Assembly (NCBI GenBank): GCA_017656335.1
Contig: JACDOA010000001.1
Coordinates: forward strand, 1 to 64,000
Direction: 5' to 3'
DNA length: 64,000 nt
Source of the DNA: Thermosipho sp. (in: thermotogales)
GTDB taxonomy: Bacteria; Thermotogota; Thermotogae; Thermotogales; Fervidobacteriaceae
Below the pieces are notes generated by a model. The model did no database searches, had not been told where the DNA came from, and was given only the letters and a program-made list of their open reading frames with translations. Below are positions 26,408-36,840 of this stretch, one piece after another. The position numbers were made by a program, and so were the translations under genes. Numbering within the stretch: position 1 is the first letter of the stretch; each line of letters begins with the position of its first letter.

Positions 26408-28135
26408 ATGAAAATTTACGAAATTGTCCCTGTTGCTCTTGGTAAAAAGATTCCAGATGTTTTAATTAAAAACGCTAATATTGTTAATGTTTTTTCTGGG
26501 AAAGTAGAAAACTCAAATATTGCACTTTTCAAAAAAAGAATTGCCGGAATTGGCAATGAATACAAAAACGGTAAAAAAATTATTGATTTAAAGGGAGCTT
26601 TTATTCTTCCAGGTTTAATTGATGCACACGTTCATATAGAAAGTTCTATGTTATCACCAATTGAATTTGCTAAATCGATTTTACCTTTTGGAACTACAAC
26701 AATTATTGCTGACCCACACGAAATTGCTAATGTATTAGGTGTTGATGGAATTGAATACATGATTAAATCTACCGAAGGTATACCTCTAAATGTTTATTTT
26801 GCAATTCCCTCAGCAGTACCTGCTACAAATTTTGAGACATCTGGTGCCCTTCTCGGACCTGAAGATATGGTCAGCTTGGTTGACAAATATCCATTTAGAA
26901 TCATTGCCTTAGGCGAAGTAATGAATTTCCCAGGAGTTTTGAATTGTGAACGCGAACTTATTACAAAAATTGAAATTTTAAGACATAAATACAAAAAAAT
27001 TGACGGTCATGCACCTGGGCTTACTGGTAAAGAATTAAATGCTTATATCGATGCGTTTGTAAAATCAGATCATGAATGTGAGACACCAACTGAGGCTTTG
27101 GAAAAATTATCTAAAGGTATGCAAATTTTCATTAGAGAAGGTACAGCTGCTAGAAATTTAGAAGCTTTATTACCTGCAGTTAATATATTGAATCATCATT
27201 TCTTTTCTTTTTGTACTGATGATAGAGATCCATTAGATATTAACTTAAGAGGACACATCAATGGAATTGTAAAAACAGCAATTAAAAATGGTTTAGAACC
27301 AATCATTGCAATTCGAATGGCTACGATTAATACAGCTAGGTATTTTAATCTTAGAAGTATGGGAGCAATCGCTCCGGGATATAAAGCAGATTTTGTCGTT
27401 GTTGATGATTTATACAATTTCAATATTTTATATGTAATTAAAGATTCTAAAATCGTTGCTCAAAATGGTGAACTTACAGTAGAAATTTCAAGTGTATTTA
27501 AAAATGTTCCTGATACTATAGGATGTATTAATATAATTCCTTTTGAAAAAATTAATTTAAAAATTAAAAATATTGGTAAAAAAATAAGAGTTATTTCTTT
27601 AAAAAAAGGAACTTTAATTACAGATGAAACACACATTGAACCTAAAGTTATTAATGGTGTCATAGTTTGCGATCCTGATAATGATATTGCTAAAATTATC
27701 GTTTTAGATCGACATAAGGCAAGTGGTTATAGTATAGGCTTTGTTAAAGGATTAAATTTAAAAAATGGCGCCATTGGAACTACGATTGGACATGACTCAC
27801 ATAATTTAGCTGTGGTTGGGACAAATGATGAAGATATTATGTTAGCAATTAAACAAATTCAAAAGATTAATGGTGGTATTGTAGTAATTCAAAATGGAGA
27901 AGTTGTTTCAAAATTAGCATTACCTATTGCTGGTTTAATGTCAGATAAAAATTTAAATGATGTAAATTCGAATTTAAATCAGCTAAAAAAATCAATCGAA
28001 CTACTGGGATGTAGTGAAGATATTTTAATGCACATTCATTTTTTACAATTAGCAGTAATTCCAAAGCTTAAAATTACAGATAAAGGTCTTGTGGATATTA
28101 CAAAACAAAAAATTTTAGACATTTATGTTGATTAA
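26408..28135 (+). CDS. ade: Adenine deaminase
   Basis: 575 aa from the ATG at 26408, eight bases after AAGGAGGA. The track start 25 codons upstream reads a false hydrophobic leader. Metal motifs of the amidohydrolase fold are present: DAHVHIESSM, DPHEIANVLG, and FCTDDRDPLDI. The C-terminal part (LDRHKASGYSIGFVKGLN, GTTIGHDSHNLAVVG) is typical of bacterial Ade. It turns adenine into hypoxanthine and ammonia, which then feeds the oxidase encoded by the next gene. Confidence 0.95.
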   Translation: MKIYEIVPVALGKKIPDVLIKNANIVNVFSGKVENSNIALFKKRIAGIGNEYKNGKKIIDLKGAFILPGLIDAHVHIESSMLSPIEFAKSILPFGTTTIIADPHEIANVLGVDGIEYMIKSTEGIPLNVYFAIPSAVPATNFETSGALLGPEDMVSLVDKYPFRIIALGEVMNFPGVLNCERELITKIEILRHKYKKIDGHAPGLTGKELNAYIDAFVKSDHECETPTEALEKLSKGMQIFIREGTAARNLEALLPAVNILNHHFFSFCTDDRDPLDINLRGHINGIVKTAIKNGLEPIIAIRMATINTARYFNLRSMGAIAPGYKADFVVVDDLYNFNILYVIKDSKIVAQNGELTVEISSVFKNVPDTIGCINIIPFEKINLKIKNIGKKIRVISLKKGTLITDETHIEPKVINGVIVCDPDNDIAKIIVLDRHKASGYSIGFVKGLNLKNGAIGTTIGHDSHNLAVVGTNDEDIMLAIKQIQKINGGIVVIQNGEVVSKLALPIAGLMSDKNLNDVNSNLNQLKKSIELLGCSEDILMHIHFLQLAVIPKLKITDKGLVDITKQKILDIYVD

Positions 28136-28146
28136 GGAGGGATATT

Positions 28147-30405
28147 ATGAAAATAATAGGAAAAAAAGTGAAAAGAATAGATGGATTTCAAAAAGCCGAG
28201 GGAAGCGCTAAATATGCTTCTGATTATTATTTTCATAATATGCTTTATGCAAGTGTAGTTTATGCAAATGTTCCACACGGGATTCTTAAAAACATTGATG
28301 TTTCTAAAGCGTATGAATTGCCCGGAGTTGTTTATGTTGCTACTTATAAGGATGTACCCGGAATAAATAAATTTGGACATGTTATTAAGGATATGAACTT
28401 TTTAGTTCCCATTGGCGATAAAGTTCGCTTTGAAGGGGATGTCATTGCCTTAATTGCTGCGGAATCTAAGGAAATCGCTGAAAAAGCAGCAAAGTTAGTT
28501 AGTTGTGAAATTGAAGAACTTCCTCCAGTACTGACAATTGATGAAGCACTAAAAGATGAAATTATTGTAAATGGAGATTCTAATATAGGTTTTCATCGGA
28601 AAATTAGAAAGGGGCACATTGAAGATGCATTTAAAGATGCTGATTTAGTATTAGAAATGAATTTTGAAACTGGATATCAGGAACATGCTTATCTTGAACC
28701 ACAAGGTGCAGTTGCATATTATACACCAGACAATGTGATGGAAATTTATGTGAGTGCTCAATGTCCTTTTTATGTTCACGAGGATGTTGCAAATATACTC
28801 GGACTTCCTTTAAACAAAATTAACGTTATCCAAACTGAAACCGGAGGAGGTTTTGGCGGAAAAGAAGATGTTCCATCTTATGTTGCTGCAAAACCTGCTT
28901 TACTTTCTTATTTAACAAAACGACCTGTTAAATTAATATACACCAGAGAAATGGATATAAAAGAAACAAGTAAAAGACATCCCAGCAAATCATATTTTAA
29001 AGTTGCTTTCAAAAAAGATGGAACTATCTTAGGAGTTAAATCAAAAACTTATCTTGATATGGGGGCTTATTCTACTCTTTCCCCTATTGTTATGTACAGA
29101 ACAACTGTTCATTCATGCGGAACTTATAAAGTTCCACATGTCTTCGTTGATGTTTATGGTGTTTATACAAATAAAGTTCCATGTGGAGCCTTTAGAGGTT
29201 TCGGATCGCCACAGGTACTTTTTGCAATTGAATCTGTAATGGATGAAGCAGCAAAAAGGTTAAATATTGATCCATATGAAATTAGGTTGAAGAATACTTT
29301 AGATGTTGGTGATGAAACAGCTACTGGTCATAAACTAACTAGTTCAGTAGGAGCAAAGAAAACCTTAAAAAAAGTGTATGAAATATCTAATTACCCAAAA
29401 TTGAAAGACTATGTTAAAAAGTATAATGAAACAAACAAATTTAAAAAACTTGGCTTAGGTTGGTCCCACATTTTTTATGGAGTTAGCCTAGGTTCTGGGG
29501 GGCAACACTTAGATGGTGCAAGTGCAGAAGTTTTAATACAACCAGATGGAACAATAAACATTATGATAGGAAATACTGAAATGGGACAGGGTGCTAAAAC
29601 AACCATGGCTATTATAGCTTCAGAGATATTAGGACAGAAATTAGATAAAATTTCTGTACTTCAACCCCAAACTTTAGTTTTACAAGATAGTGGTCCAACT
29701 GTTGCTTCAAGAACCACTATTTTTAGTGGAAATGCTGTAAGAATTGCCGCAAAAAAAATCAAAGAAAATATTATTGGGTTTTTGTCAAATTATTTTGGTG
29801 TGGGGAAAAATGAAATTAGCTTTTCTGATGGAAATGTTTTAGTTAGAGACAAAATTTTTACCTTTGAAGAAATTACAGAACTTTGCAATAAAAATAATGT
29901 AAAATTATCAGAGATTGGATGGTATAAAACTCCTAAACTTCATTTTGATCATGAAAAGGGAATTGGTGAAGCTTATATTACCTATACATTTAGTACCCAA
30001 CTTTCATTGGTTGAAGTTGACATTTTAACTGGTAAGATCTCACTAAAAGAAGCCTGGGTTTGTCATGATATTGGAAAAGTCATAAATTATGATGGGGCAA
30101 TTGGGCAAGTACACGGTGGTGTTGTTCAAGGAATGGGATATGCAATAATGGAAGAAATAAAACAAGACAATGGAAAAATTTTAACTGATAATTTTAATAA
30201 TTATATTATTCCTACAATAAAAGATGCACCTCAAAATATCCATGTTGAATTTGTAGAAGAAGAATTTAGTGAAGGACCATTTGGAGCAAAAGGTCTGGGA
30301 GAACCTTCGTTAATGTCTTCTCCACCTTCTATTGCAAATGCTGTTTCCAATGCAATTAATAAAAGAATATCAAAAATACCAATTTCAATGGAAGATATTA
30401 TTTAA
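28147..30405 (+). CDS. Xanthine dehydrogenase family, molybdenum-binding subunit
   Basis: 752 aa. It begins with the a/b hammerhead domain (KKVKRIDGFQKAEGSAKYASDY) and goes on to the Mo-cofactor domain: TGGGFGGKEDV, CGAFRGFGSPQ (the conserved Arg), MGQGAKTTMAIIASE, and GPFGAKGLGEPSL with the catalytic Glu. It should hydroxylate purines such as hypoxanthine or xanthine. AGGAGGG lies before the ATG, 11 bases after ade. Neither the 2Fe-2S nor the FAD subunit is encoded in the operon, so electrons must leave through subunits encoded elsewhere. Confidence 0.92.
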   Translation: MKIIGKKVKRIDGFQKAEGSAKYASDYYFHNMLYASVVYANVPHGILKNIDVSKAYELPGVVYVATYKDVPGINKFGHVIKDMNFLVPIGDKVRFEGDVIALIAAESKEIAEKAAKLVSCEIEELPPVLTIDEALKDEIIVNGDSNIGFHRKIRKGHIEDAFKDADLVLEMNFETGYQEHAYLEPQGAVAYYTPDNVMEIYVSAQCPFYVHEDVANILGLPLNKINVIQTETGGGFGGKEDVPSYVAAKPALLSYLTKRPVKLIYTREMDIKETSKRHPSKSYFKVAFKKDGTILGVKSKTYLDMGAYSTLSPIVMYRTTVHSCGTYKVPHVFVDVYGVYTNKVPCGAFRGFGSPQVLFAIESVMDEAAKRLNIDPYEIRLKNTLDVGDETATGHKLTSSVGAKKTLKKVYEISNYPKLKDYVKKYNETNKFKKLGLGWSHIFYGVSLGSGGQHLDGASAEVLIQPDGTINIMIGNTEMGQGAKTTMAIIASEILGQKLDKISVLQPQTLVLQDSGPTVASRTTIFSGNAVRIAAKKIKENIIGFLSNYFGVGKNEISFSDGNVLVRDKIFTFEEITELCNKNNVKLSEIGWYKTPKLHFDHEKGIGEAYITYTFSTQLSLVEVDILTGKISLKEAWVCHDIGKVINYDGAIGQVHGGVVQGMGYAIMEEIKQDNGKILTDNFNNYIIPTIKDAPQNIHVEFVEEEFSEGPFGAKGLGEPSLMSSPPSIANAVSNAINKRISKIPISMEDII

Positions 30406-30422
30406 TTTAAGGAGGTAAAATT

Positions 30423-31841
30423 ATGGGAAAAAAAGTACCCGTTATTGGTCCAACTTTTGAGGAAATGCTTCATCCAGAAAAGATTGATCCAAAAATTAGA
30501 AAACGTGCTATTGAAATGAAAAAAAAGGATCCACTTCACCCTGTTAATTTATTTAATATATCATGGAAAAATGAAAATGATGAATTTTACTACTTTGTTA
30601 TGCCAAAAGAGTTAACCGGTGTTAAAGCAAACATTATAGTTTTATATGCAAAAGAATTTCCGTCAGGAAGTCACAAAGTTGGAGCAACGTACTCAGTTCT
30701 TGCTGAAAAAACTGTATTTGGTGAAGTAGACCCCACTAAACATACACTTGTTTGGCCATCTACTGGGAATTATGGTATTGGTGGTGCTTGGGTTTCTTCA
30801 AGAATGAATTATAAATCAATTGTTTTACTCCCAGAACTGATGAGTAAAGAAAGATTTGAAATAATCAGAAAATATGGTGCTGATGTTATAGCAACTCCAG
30901 GTTGTGAATCCAACGTAAAAGAAATATATGATAAAGCAAAAGAATTATACAATAATGATCCTGAACACGTAAGAATACTTAATCAATTTGATGAATTTGG
31001 AAATTATAGATTTCATTATTATGTTACAGGAAATTCTATGATTGAGCTTGTAAAAAATAAAAAAATTGGAAATCAAAGAATTTCTGCTGTAGTACTTGGG
31101 GTTGGCTCTGCTGGTACAATTGCAAGTGGTGACCGGGTAAAACAAGAATTCCCAGAAGCAAAAGTAGTTGCAGTTGAGCCCCTTCAATGTCCAACAATTT
31201 CTCTAAATGGATATGGAGGACATGATATTCAAGGTATCGGAGATAAACATGTAACCTGGATACACAATGTAATGAATAATGATGCTGTTGTATTGATCGA
31301 TGATATGGATTCTAAAAAAATGCTTCAAGTTTTAACTGATCCAGAAGGAATTAAATTTCTAAAAGAATTTGTTCCAAGTGATGCTGTAGATTTCATTTCT
31401 GACAAATTTGGAATCTCTGGTGTTGCAAATTTAATAGCTGCTATTAAAATGGCTAAATTTTATAACTTTGAAAGTGATGATAACATTTTTATAGTTGCAA
31501 CTGATTCAATTGAACGTTATAGATCAGTTATGGATAATCTTACAAAACAATTTGGAAAATTAGATAGAGCCGAAGCAAAATCAAGAACAGAAAGAATTTT
31601 ACTTTATCAGGAACCTTCGTGGATCTTTGAAGGTGATAAATATAGTAGAGAAAGATGGCATAATTTAAAATATTACACTTGGATAGAACAGCAAGGTAAA
31701 ACATTAGAAGAATTAAACGCTCAAAAATCTCAGGAATACTGGGTAAACCAGCAAGAAAAAACTAAAATTACTGATGAAAAGATTTTGGAATACCGCCAAA
31801 AACATTATGACGAATTAATGAAAATTTATTTCTCAGATTGA
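30423..31841 (+). CDS. PLP-dependent enzyme, fold type II (lyase-like)
   Basis: 472 aa. FPSGSHKVGATYSVL holds the expected PLP lysine, STGNYGIGGAW is the substrate loop and VLGVGSAGTIASG is the phosphate-binding loop, as in the tryptophan-synthase-beta/cysteine-synthase family. The C terminus is extended by about 80 charged residues. 2,3-diaminopropionate ammonia-lyase (YgeX) is a relative and is often found in anaerobic purine-catabolism clusters, but this protein is longer (YgeX is about 400 aa). I would call the reaction unknown. It is 18 bases after the Mo subunit, so clearly in the operon. Confidence 0.8.
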   Translation: MGKKVPVIGPTFEEMLHPEKIDPKIRKRAIEMKKKDPLHPVNLFNISWKNENDEFYYFVMPKELTGVKANIIVLYAKEFPSGSHKVGATYSVLAEKTVFGEVDPTKHTLVWPSTGNYGIGGAWVSSRMNYKSIVLLPELMSKERFEIIRKYGADVIATPGCESNVKEIYDKAKELYNNDPEHVRILNQFDEFGNYRFHYYVTGNSMIELVKNKKIGNQRISAVVLGVGSAGTIASGDRVKQEFPEAKVVAVEPLQCPTISLNGYGGHDIQGIGDKHVTWIHNVMNNDAVVLIDDMDSKKMLQVLTDPEGIKFLKEFVPSDAVDFISDKFGISGVANLIAAIKMAKFYNFESDDNIFIVATDSIERYRSVMDNLTKQFGKLDRAEAKSRTERILLYQEPSWIFEGDKYSRERWHNLKYYTWIEQQGKTLEELNAQKSQEYWVNQQEKTKITDEKILEYRQKHYDELMKIYFSD

Positions 31842-31850
31842 GGTGGAAAT

Positions 31851-33206
31851 ATGAAACTTTTATTTAAAAATATATCATTTTTATATACATTTGACGAAAA
31901 AATAGGAGATATTCAAAATGGTTATATACTAGTTGAAGATAATGTAATAAAAGATGTTGGAAGAAATTGGGAAAATATTCATGCAGACAAAGTCTACGAC
32001 ATGAGTGGCTATATTATAATCCCTGGATTTGTCAACACCCATCACCATTTATATCAATCGCTTACAAGAGGATTAGCACCAAATAAAAAACTTTTTGACT
32101 GGCTTGTTTACTTGTATGAAATTTGGAAATTTATTGATGAAGAAGCAATTTATGTTAGTACTATTGTCGCTACTGCAGAAATGATTAAAACAGGTGTTAC
32201 TACAACAACTGATCATCTTTACTTGTACCCTTATGGAAATAATAAAATTTTTTACTCTGAAATCGAAGCTGCAAAAGAAATAGGTATAAGATTTCATCCT
32301 ACTCGTGGAAGTATGTCCTTAAGTAAAAAAGATGGAGGATTACCACCCGATAGTGTTGTCCAAAACGATGATGAAATTTTATCAGAAAGTGAAAATGTTA
32401 TTAAAAAATATCATGATCCTTCTAAATATTCAATGCTTAGAATTGCTCTTGCTCCTTGCTCTCCTTTTTCTGTTACTCCAAATTTAATGAAAGAAACTGT
32501 TCACCTTGCTGAAAAATACAATGTTCTACTTCATACACACCTTGCCGAAACTAAAGACGAAGAAGAATATTGCCTGGAAAAATTTGGAAAAAGGCCTGTA
32601 GATTATATGGAAGAATTAGGATGGCTAAATCCAAATGTTTGGTTTGCACATATGGTTTGGCTAAACGAGGAGGATATAGAAAAACTATCGAAAAATGACG
32701 TTGGAATGGCTCATTGCCCTTCTTCAAATATGAGACTAGGTTCAGGAATAGCTCCAGTAACAAAATTAAAAGATAAGATTAGAATAGGAATTGCTGTAGA
32801 TGGTAGTGCTAGTAATGATACCAACAATATGATACTTGAAATTAGAAATGCTATGCTTTTACAAAGAGTTAAGTATGGGTCAAATGCGATAAGTGTTAGA
32901 GAAGCACTTAAGTTTGGAACAATTGGAGGTGCAAGGGTTCTTAGAATGGACGATTATATTGGAAAGATAGCACCTAACATGGCAGCTGATTTTATTGGTT
33001 TTAAACTTGACAAATTAGAGTTTGCTGGTGCGCTACATGATCCAATAAATGCTATTTTACTGTGTGATTCAAAACATGTTGACTTTTCTATAATAAATGG
33101 AAAAATAAAAATATTTAATGGAGAATTTATTAATTTTGACATTTATAAATACATAAAAATTCATAATGAAATTTCACAAAAAATTATTAACAAAGCTTTA
33201 AGTTAA
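31851..33206 (+). CDS. Amidohydrolase, probable 8-oxoguanine deaminase
   Basis: 451 aa. The amidohydrolase metal motifs are GFVNTHHHLYQSLTRG, HTHLAET, WFAHMVWL and the Asp in IAVDGSASND. TGVTTTTDHLYLYP and AHCPSSNMRLGSG fit the 8-oxoguanine/hydroxyatrazine deaminase branch (SsnA/AtzB relatives). It should release ammonia from an aminated purine and so feed the same operon's oxidative purine breakdown. Guanine deaminase is an alternative. Nine bases after the PLP gene; a terminator follows. Confidence 0.85.
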   Translation: MKLLFKNISFLYTFDEKIGDIQNGYILVEDNVIKDVGRNWENIHADKVYDMSGYIIIPGFVNTHHHLYQSLTRGLAPNKKLFDWLVYLYEIWKFIDEEAIYVSTIVATAEMIKTGVTTTTDHLYLYPYGNNKIFYSEIEAAKEIGIRFHPTRGSMSLSKKDGGLPPDSVVQNDDEILSESENVIKKYHDPSKYSMLRIALAPCSPFSVTPNLMKETVHLAEKYNVLLHTHLAETKDEEEYCLEKFGKRPVDYMEELGWLNPNVWFAHMVWLNEEDIEKLSKNDVGMAHCPSSNMRLGSGIAPVTKLKDKIRIGIAVDGSASNDTNNMILEIRNAMLLQRVKYGSNAISVREALKFGTIGGARVLRMDDYIGKIAPNMAADFIGFKLDKLEFAGALHDPINAILLCDSKHVDFSIINGKIKIFNGEFINFDIYKYIKIHNEISQKIINKALS

Positions 33207-33251
33207 AAATATTTTTCTTAACAATTTAATATACTTTTGTTTATAAATTTC

Positions 33252-33300
33252 AAAGGAGGGCAAAATGTTTTAAATAAAGGATTTTCGGCCCTCTTTTTTT
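33252..33300 (+). terminator. Terminator of the purine operon
   Basis: AAAGGAGGGC pairs with GCCCTCTTTT around a 26-base loop, followed by a T-run. The left arm is also a perfect ribosome site followed by ATG TTT TAA in the loop, a two-codon frame. Confidence 0.7.
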
Positions 33301-33359
33301 CTTCTAGAAAAATTTTTTTAATTATTCATATTTGATAAAATTTACTTGTATTAGTCTAG

Positions 33360-34253
<894 letters not shown>

Positions 34254-34267
34254 AGGGGGGAAATTGA

Positions 34268-34531
34268 ATGGCTGTTAGCATGCAAGCGAAGCGGAAACAA
34301 ACACTAACTTACAAACTGTCTCATATAGGCTTTTTAGTTTTGAAAATTTCTATTCCTATTGTTTTATTTGTTTCAATATTTTTGATATCAGCCTATTATT
34401 CAAAACAAAATTTACAACTTTTAAATCAAAAAAGTTTCTTTGAAAATCAAGTTGTAGAATTGCAAACCAAAATAACCAATCTTAACAAAATGATTGAAGG
34501 ACTTATGGTAGGTTCAAAAGTTATTAAATGA
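34268..34531 (+). CDS. FtsL-like septum protein
   Basis: 87 aa: a basic cytoplasmic N terminus, one membrane helix (residues of about 22-42), then a short coiled coil (LLNQKSFFENQVVELQTKITNLNKMI). This bitopic layout, small size and place between rsmH and the division PBP fit FtsL. There is little sequence signal beyond that. It overlaps the next gene by four bases. Confidence 0.7.
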   Translation: MAVSMQAKRKQTLTYKLSHIGFLVLKISIPIVLFVSIFLISAYYSKQNLQLLNQKSFFENQVVELQTKITNLNKMIEGLMVGSKVIK

Positions 34532-36273
34532 TGGTTGAAAAAAACCCAAGAGTATATCTGTTTGTATTCTTGCTTGCTTTCACTCTTTTGATTGTTTTAT
34601 TGAAGTTGATTTCCTTAAATGAAATTCAAAACAATAAAATATTCACCAAAGAACTGCCTGCATTAAGAGGTAATATTTTGGATTGCAATAATGAAATTTT
34701 AGCAATGAGCTATCCTTATTATGTAGCTTATTTAGATGTCAACTTTTTAAAAAGTTATTTTAAACCTTCCTTTGACGTCGATCTTAAAATTATAGAAAAA
34801 AATTTCAATATAGATATAAACTTAAATCAACCATTCATAAAAATTGGTGAATCATTTGATAGAGACTATTTGCAAAATAAGATTCCAACAGACCTTTTAC
34901 CATTTGTTAATATCGAAATTGTGGAAAAAAGAACTTCTATAAAAGATTTTGGATTTAATAATATAATAGGAACTTATAGAGATGGAAAAGGAATTTCAGG
35001 AATTGAAAAATATTTTGACAGTTATTTAAATAATAAAAATAATGGTAAACTTCAAATAAAATATTCAGGTTATTTTTCTTCCACAGCTTCAATTACCGCT
35101 TATATCCCGCCAAAAAACGGAAATTCCTTAAAATTAACAATTGATTCACGTCTTCAAACATCTTTATACGAGCTCGCAATTAGAGAAAAAGAGAAATATT
35201 CCGCTGATTCCATAGGCATAATTTTAATGGAAACAAATACTGGTAAAATAAAAAGCTTGGTAACCACACGAAATTGGCCAGACTATATTATGGGATACAT
35301 CGAACCTGGTTCAGCTATTAAACCTATTTTTTATTCTGCTGCTCTTGATTTAGGTGTGATTACAGATAAAGCTACTTTTGTTTGCAATGGTTATATAAAA
35401 CCAGATCCTTCGCTTGATATTAAAATCAACGATATACATTCTCATGGTTTAATCGATTTTTACAAAGCCATCTCTGAATCATGCAATGTTGCAGCAGTTG
35501 AAACTTCAAAGATGTTAGTTGAAAAATACGATTTAGAAAAATTGTATAATATTTTTAAAACCTTTGGTTTCGGAAAAAAAACGGGTATTGAAATATCAGG
35601 CGAAATCAATGGAATTTTAAAAAAACCAGATGATTGGTCAAAGATTGAATGGGCTTATTTACCTATCGGATACTCAATTGGTGTTACACCTATTCAATTA
35701 ATAACGGCATTTAATTCAATCGTTAATAATGGAATTTATATATCTCCAACATTAGTAGAAAATTCAAATAAAAAAACTTTTAGAATTATGACAACTGAAA
35801 CCTCTAAAAAAATTAAAAAAGCTTTAAAAGAAGTAATTGATGAAGGAACAGGATTTCTTGCAAAAATTCCTGGTTTAGATCTCTATGGAAAAACAGGAAC
35901 TGCAGAAAAAAAACCTGGCTCAAAAGAATATTTAATGACTTTTGAAGGATATTTTGAATATAAAAATAAGAAATTTACTATTCTAATCTGGGTAGACAAT
36001 CCAAAAGGTTATGAATTATCAAGTTTTGTTTCTGCCCCTATTTTTAAAGACGTAGTTAAAACTATTATAGATATTCTAAATTTTAAAGATGATAAATCAA
36101 TTGAAATTGTTTCAGGGGTTGTTCCTAACCTAATAGGTTGGAATTTATTTCAACTGGAAAGCATTAAAAATATTTTTAATTTAAAAATAAAAGGCACAGG
36201 TCTTTATGTGGTTGATCAAGAACCTGCACCCAATACTATTTCAGATAATATTATTGTTACACTGGGTTTTTAA
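34528..36273 (+). CDS. Class B penicillin-binding protein (FtsI/PBP2B-like) with PASTA domain
   Basis: 581 aa. N-terminal membrane helix, dimerisation domain (ALRGNILDCNNEILA), then the transpeptidase domain: SAIK (the SxxK motif, in EPGSAIKPIFY), SCN (SESCNVAAVE) and KTGTAEK. A C-terminal PASTA domain (VVPNLIGWNLFQLESI...LKIKGTGLYVVDQEP) follows. It cross-links septal peptidoglycan outside the inner membrane. Placed after rsmH and ftsL-like genes, it is probably the division-specific enzyme. Its stop overlaps that of the convergent comEA-like gene. Confidence 0.92.
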   Translation: MMVEKNPRVYLFVFLLAFTLLIVLLKLISLNEIQNNKIFTKELPALRGNILDCNNEILAMSYPYYVAYLDVNFLKSYFKPSFDVDLKIIEKNFNIDINLNQPFIKIGESFDRDYLQNKIPTDLLPFVNIEIVEKRTSIKDFGFNNIIGTYRDGKGISGIEKYFDSYLNNKNNGKLQIKYSGYFSSTASITAYIPPKNGNSLKLTIDSRLQTSLYELAIREKEKYSADSIGIILMETNTGKIKSLVTTRNWPDYIMGYIEPGSAIKPIFYSAALDLGVITDKATFVCNGYIKPDPSLDIKINDIHSHGLIDFYKAISESCNVAAVETSKMLVEKYDLEKLYNIFKTFGFGKKTGIEISGEINGILKKPDDWSKIEWAYLPIGYSIGVTPIQLITAFNSIVNNGIYISPTLVENSNKKTFRIMTTETSKKIKKALKEVIDEGTGFLAKIPGLDLYGKTGTAEKKPGSKEYLMTFEGYFEYKNKKFTILIWVDNPKGYELSSFVSAPIFKDVVKTIIDILNFKDDKSIEIVSGVVPNLIGWNLFQLESIKNIFNLKIKGTGLYVVDQEPAPNTISDNIIVTLGF

Positions 36274-36836
36274 AATTCAATATAAGGTTTAATTTTTTCA
36301 AGTGTTTTTGGACCAATTCCCTTCACATTTAATAATTCATCATAGGTAGAAAAATTTCCAAAATTCTCTCGGTAATCAATTATTTCCTTGGCTTTTGTAG
36401 GTCCTATCCCTGGTAAACTGTCTAATTCGTTTATATCGGACTTATTGATATTAATCTTTTTAATCGAATTTTCCTTGTCAATTTTAACCTCTTCATCAAC
36501 TTTTATTCTATCTTTAATTTTGGAAAATATTGATTCACCTATTCCATTCACATTTATTAATTCTTCTATAGAGCTAAAATAACCATTTTGTTCACGATAG
36601 TCAATTATCGCTTTTGCCTTAGTTGGTCCTATTCCAGGCAATGTCAAAAATTCTTCGTAACTTGCAGAATTGATATTTATAATCTGAACCCCATATTTTC
36701 GTGAATTTATTTCATCATGCTTTGTTTTATTGATGAAATATTTTTCCTGAAAAATTGTACCACTAACAAAAATGAAAATTAAAATTACAAGTATTAATGG
36801 AAATCTATACTTTATTTTTCCAAAAAATTTTTCCAT
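36270..36836 (-). CDS. ComEA-like protein, two helix-hairpin-helix domains
   Basis: 188 aa. An N-terminal membrane helix (residues of about 13-31) is followed by two helix-hairpin-helix domains of about 60 residues: INSASYEEFLTLPGIGPTKA and INKSDINELDSLPGIGPTKA. ComEA normally has one such domain and binds incoming double-stranded DNA outside the inner membrane. It is the last gene of the pilus run, after a five-base gap from the MEMO gene, which fits DNA uptake. The two domains are clearly a duplication. Confidence 0.88.
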   Translation of the reverse strand: MEKFFGKIKYRFPLILVILIFIFVSGTIFQEKYFINKTKHDEINSRKYGVQIININSASYEEFLTLPGIGPTKAKAIIDYREQNGYFSSIEELINVNGIGESIFSKIKDRIKVDEEVKIDKENSIKKININKSDINELDSLPGIGPTKAKEIIDYRENFGNFSTYDELLNVKGIGPKTLEKIKPYIEF

Positions 36837-36840
36837 ATAA

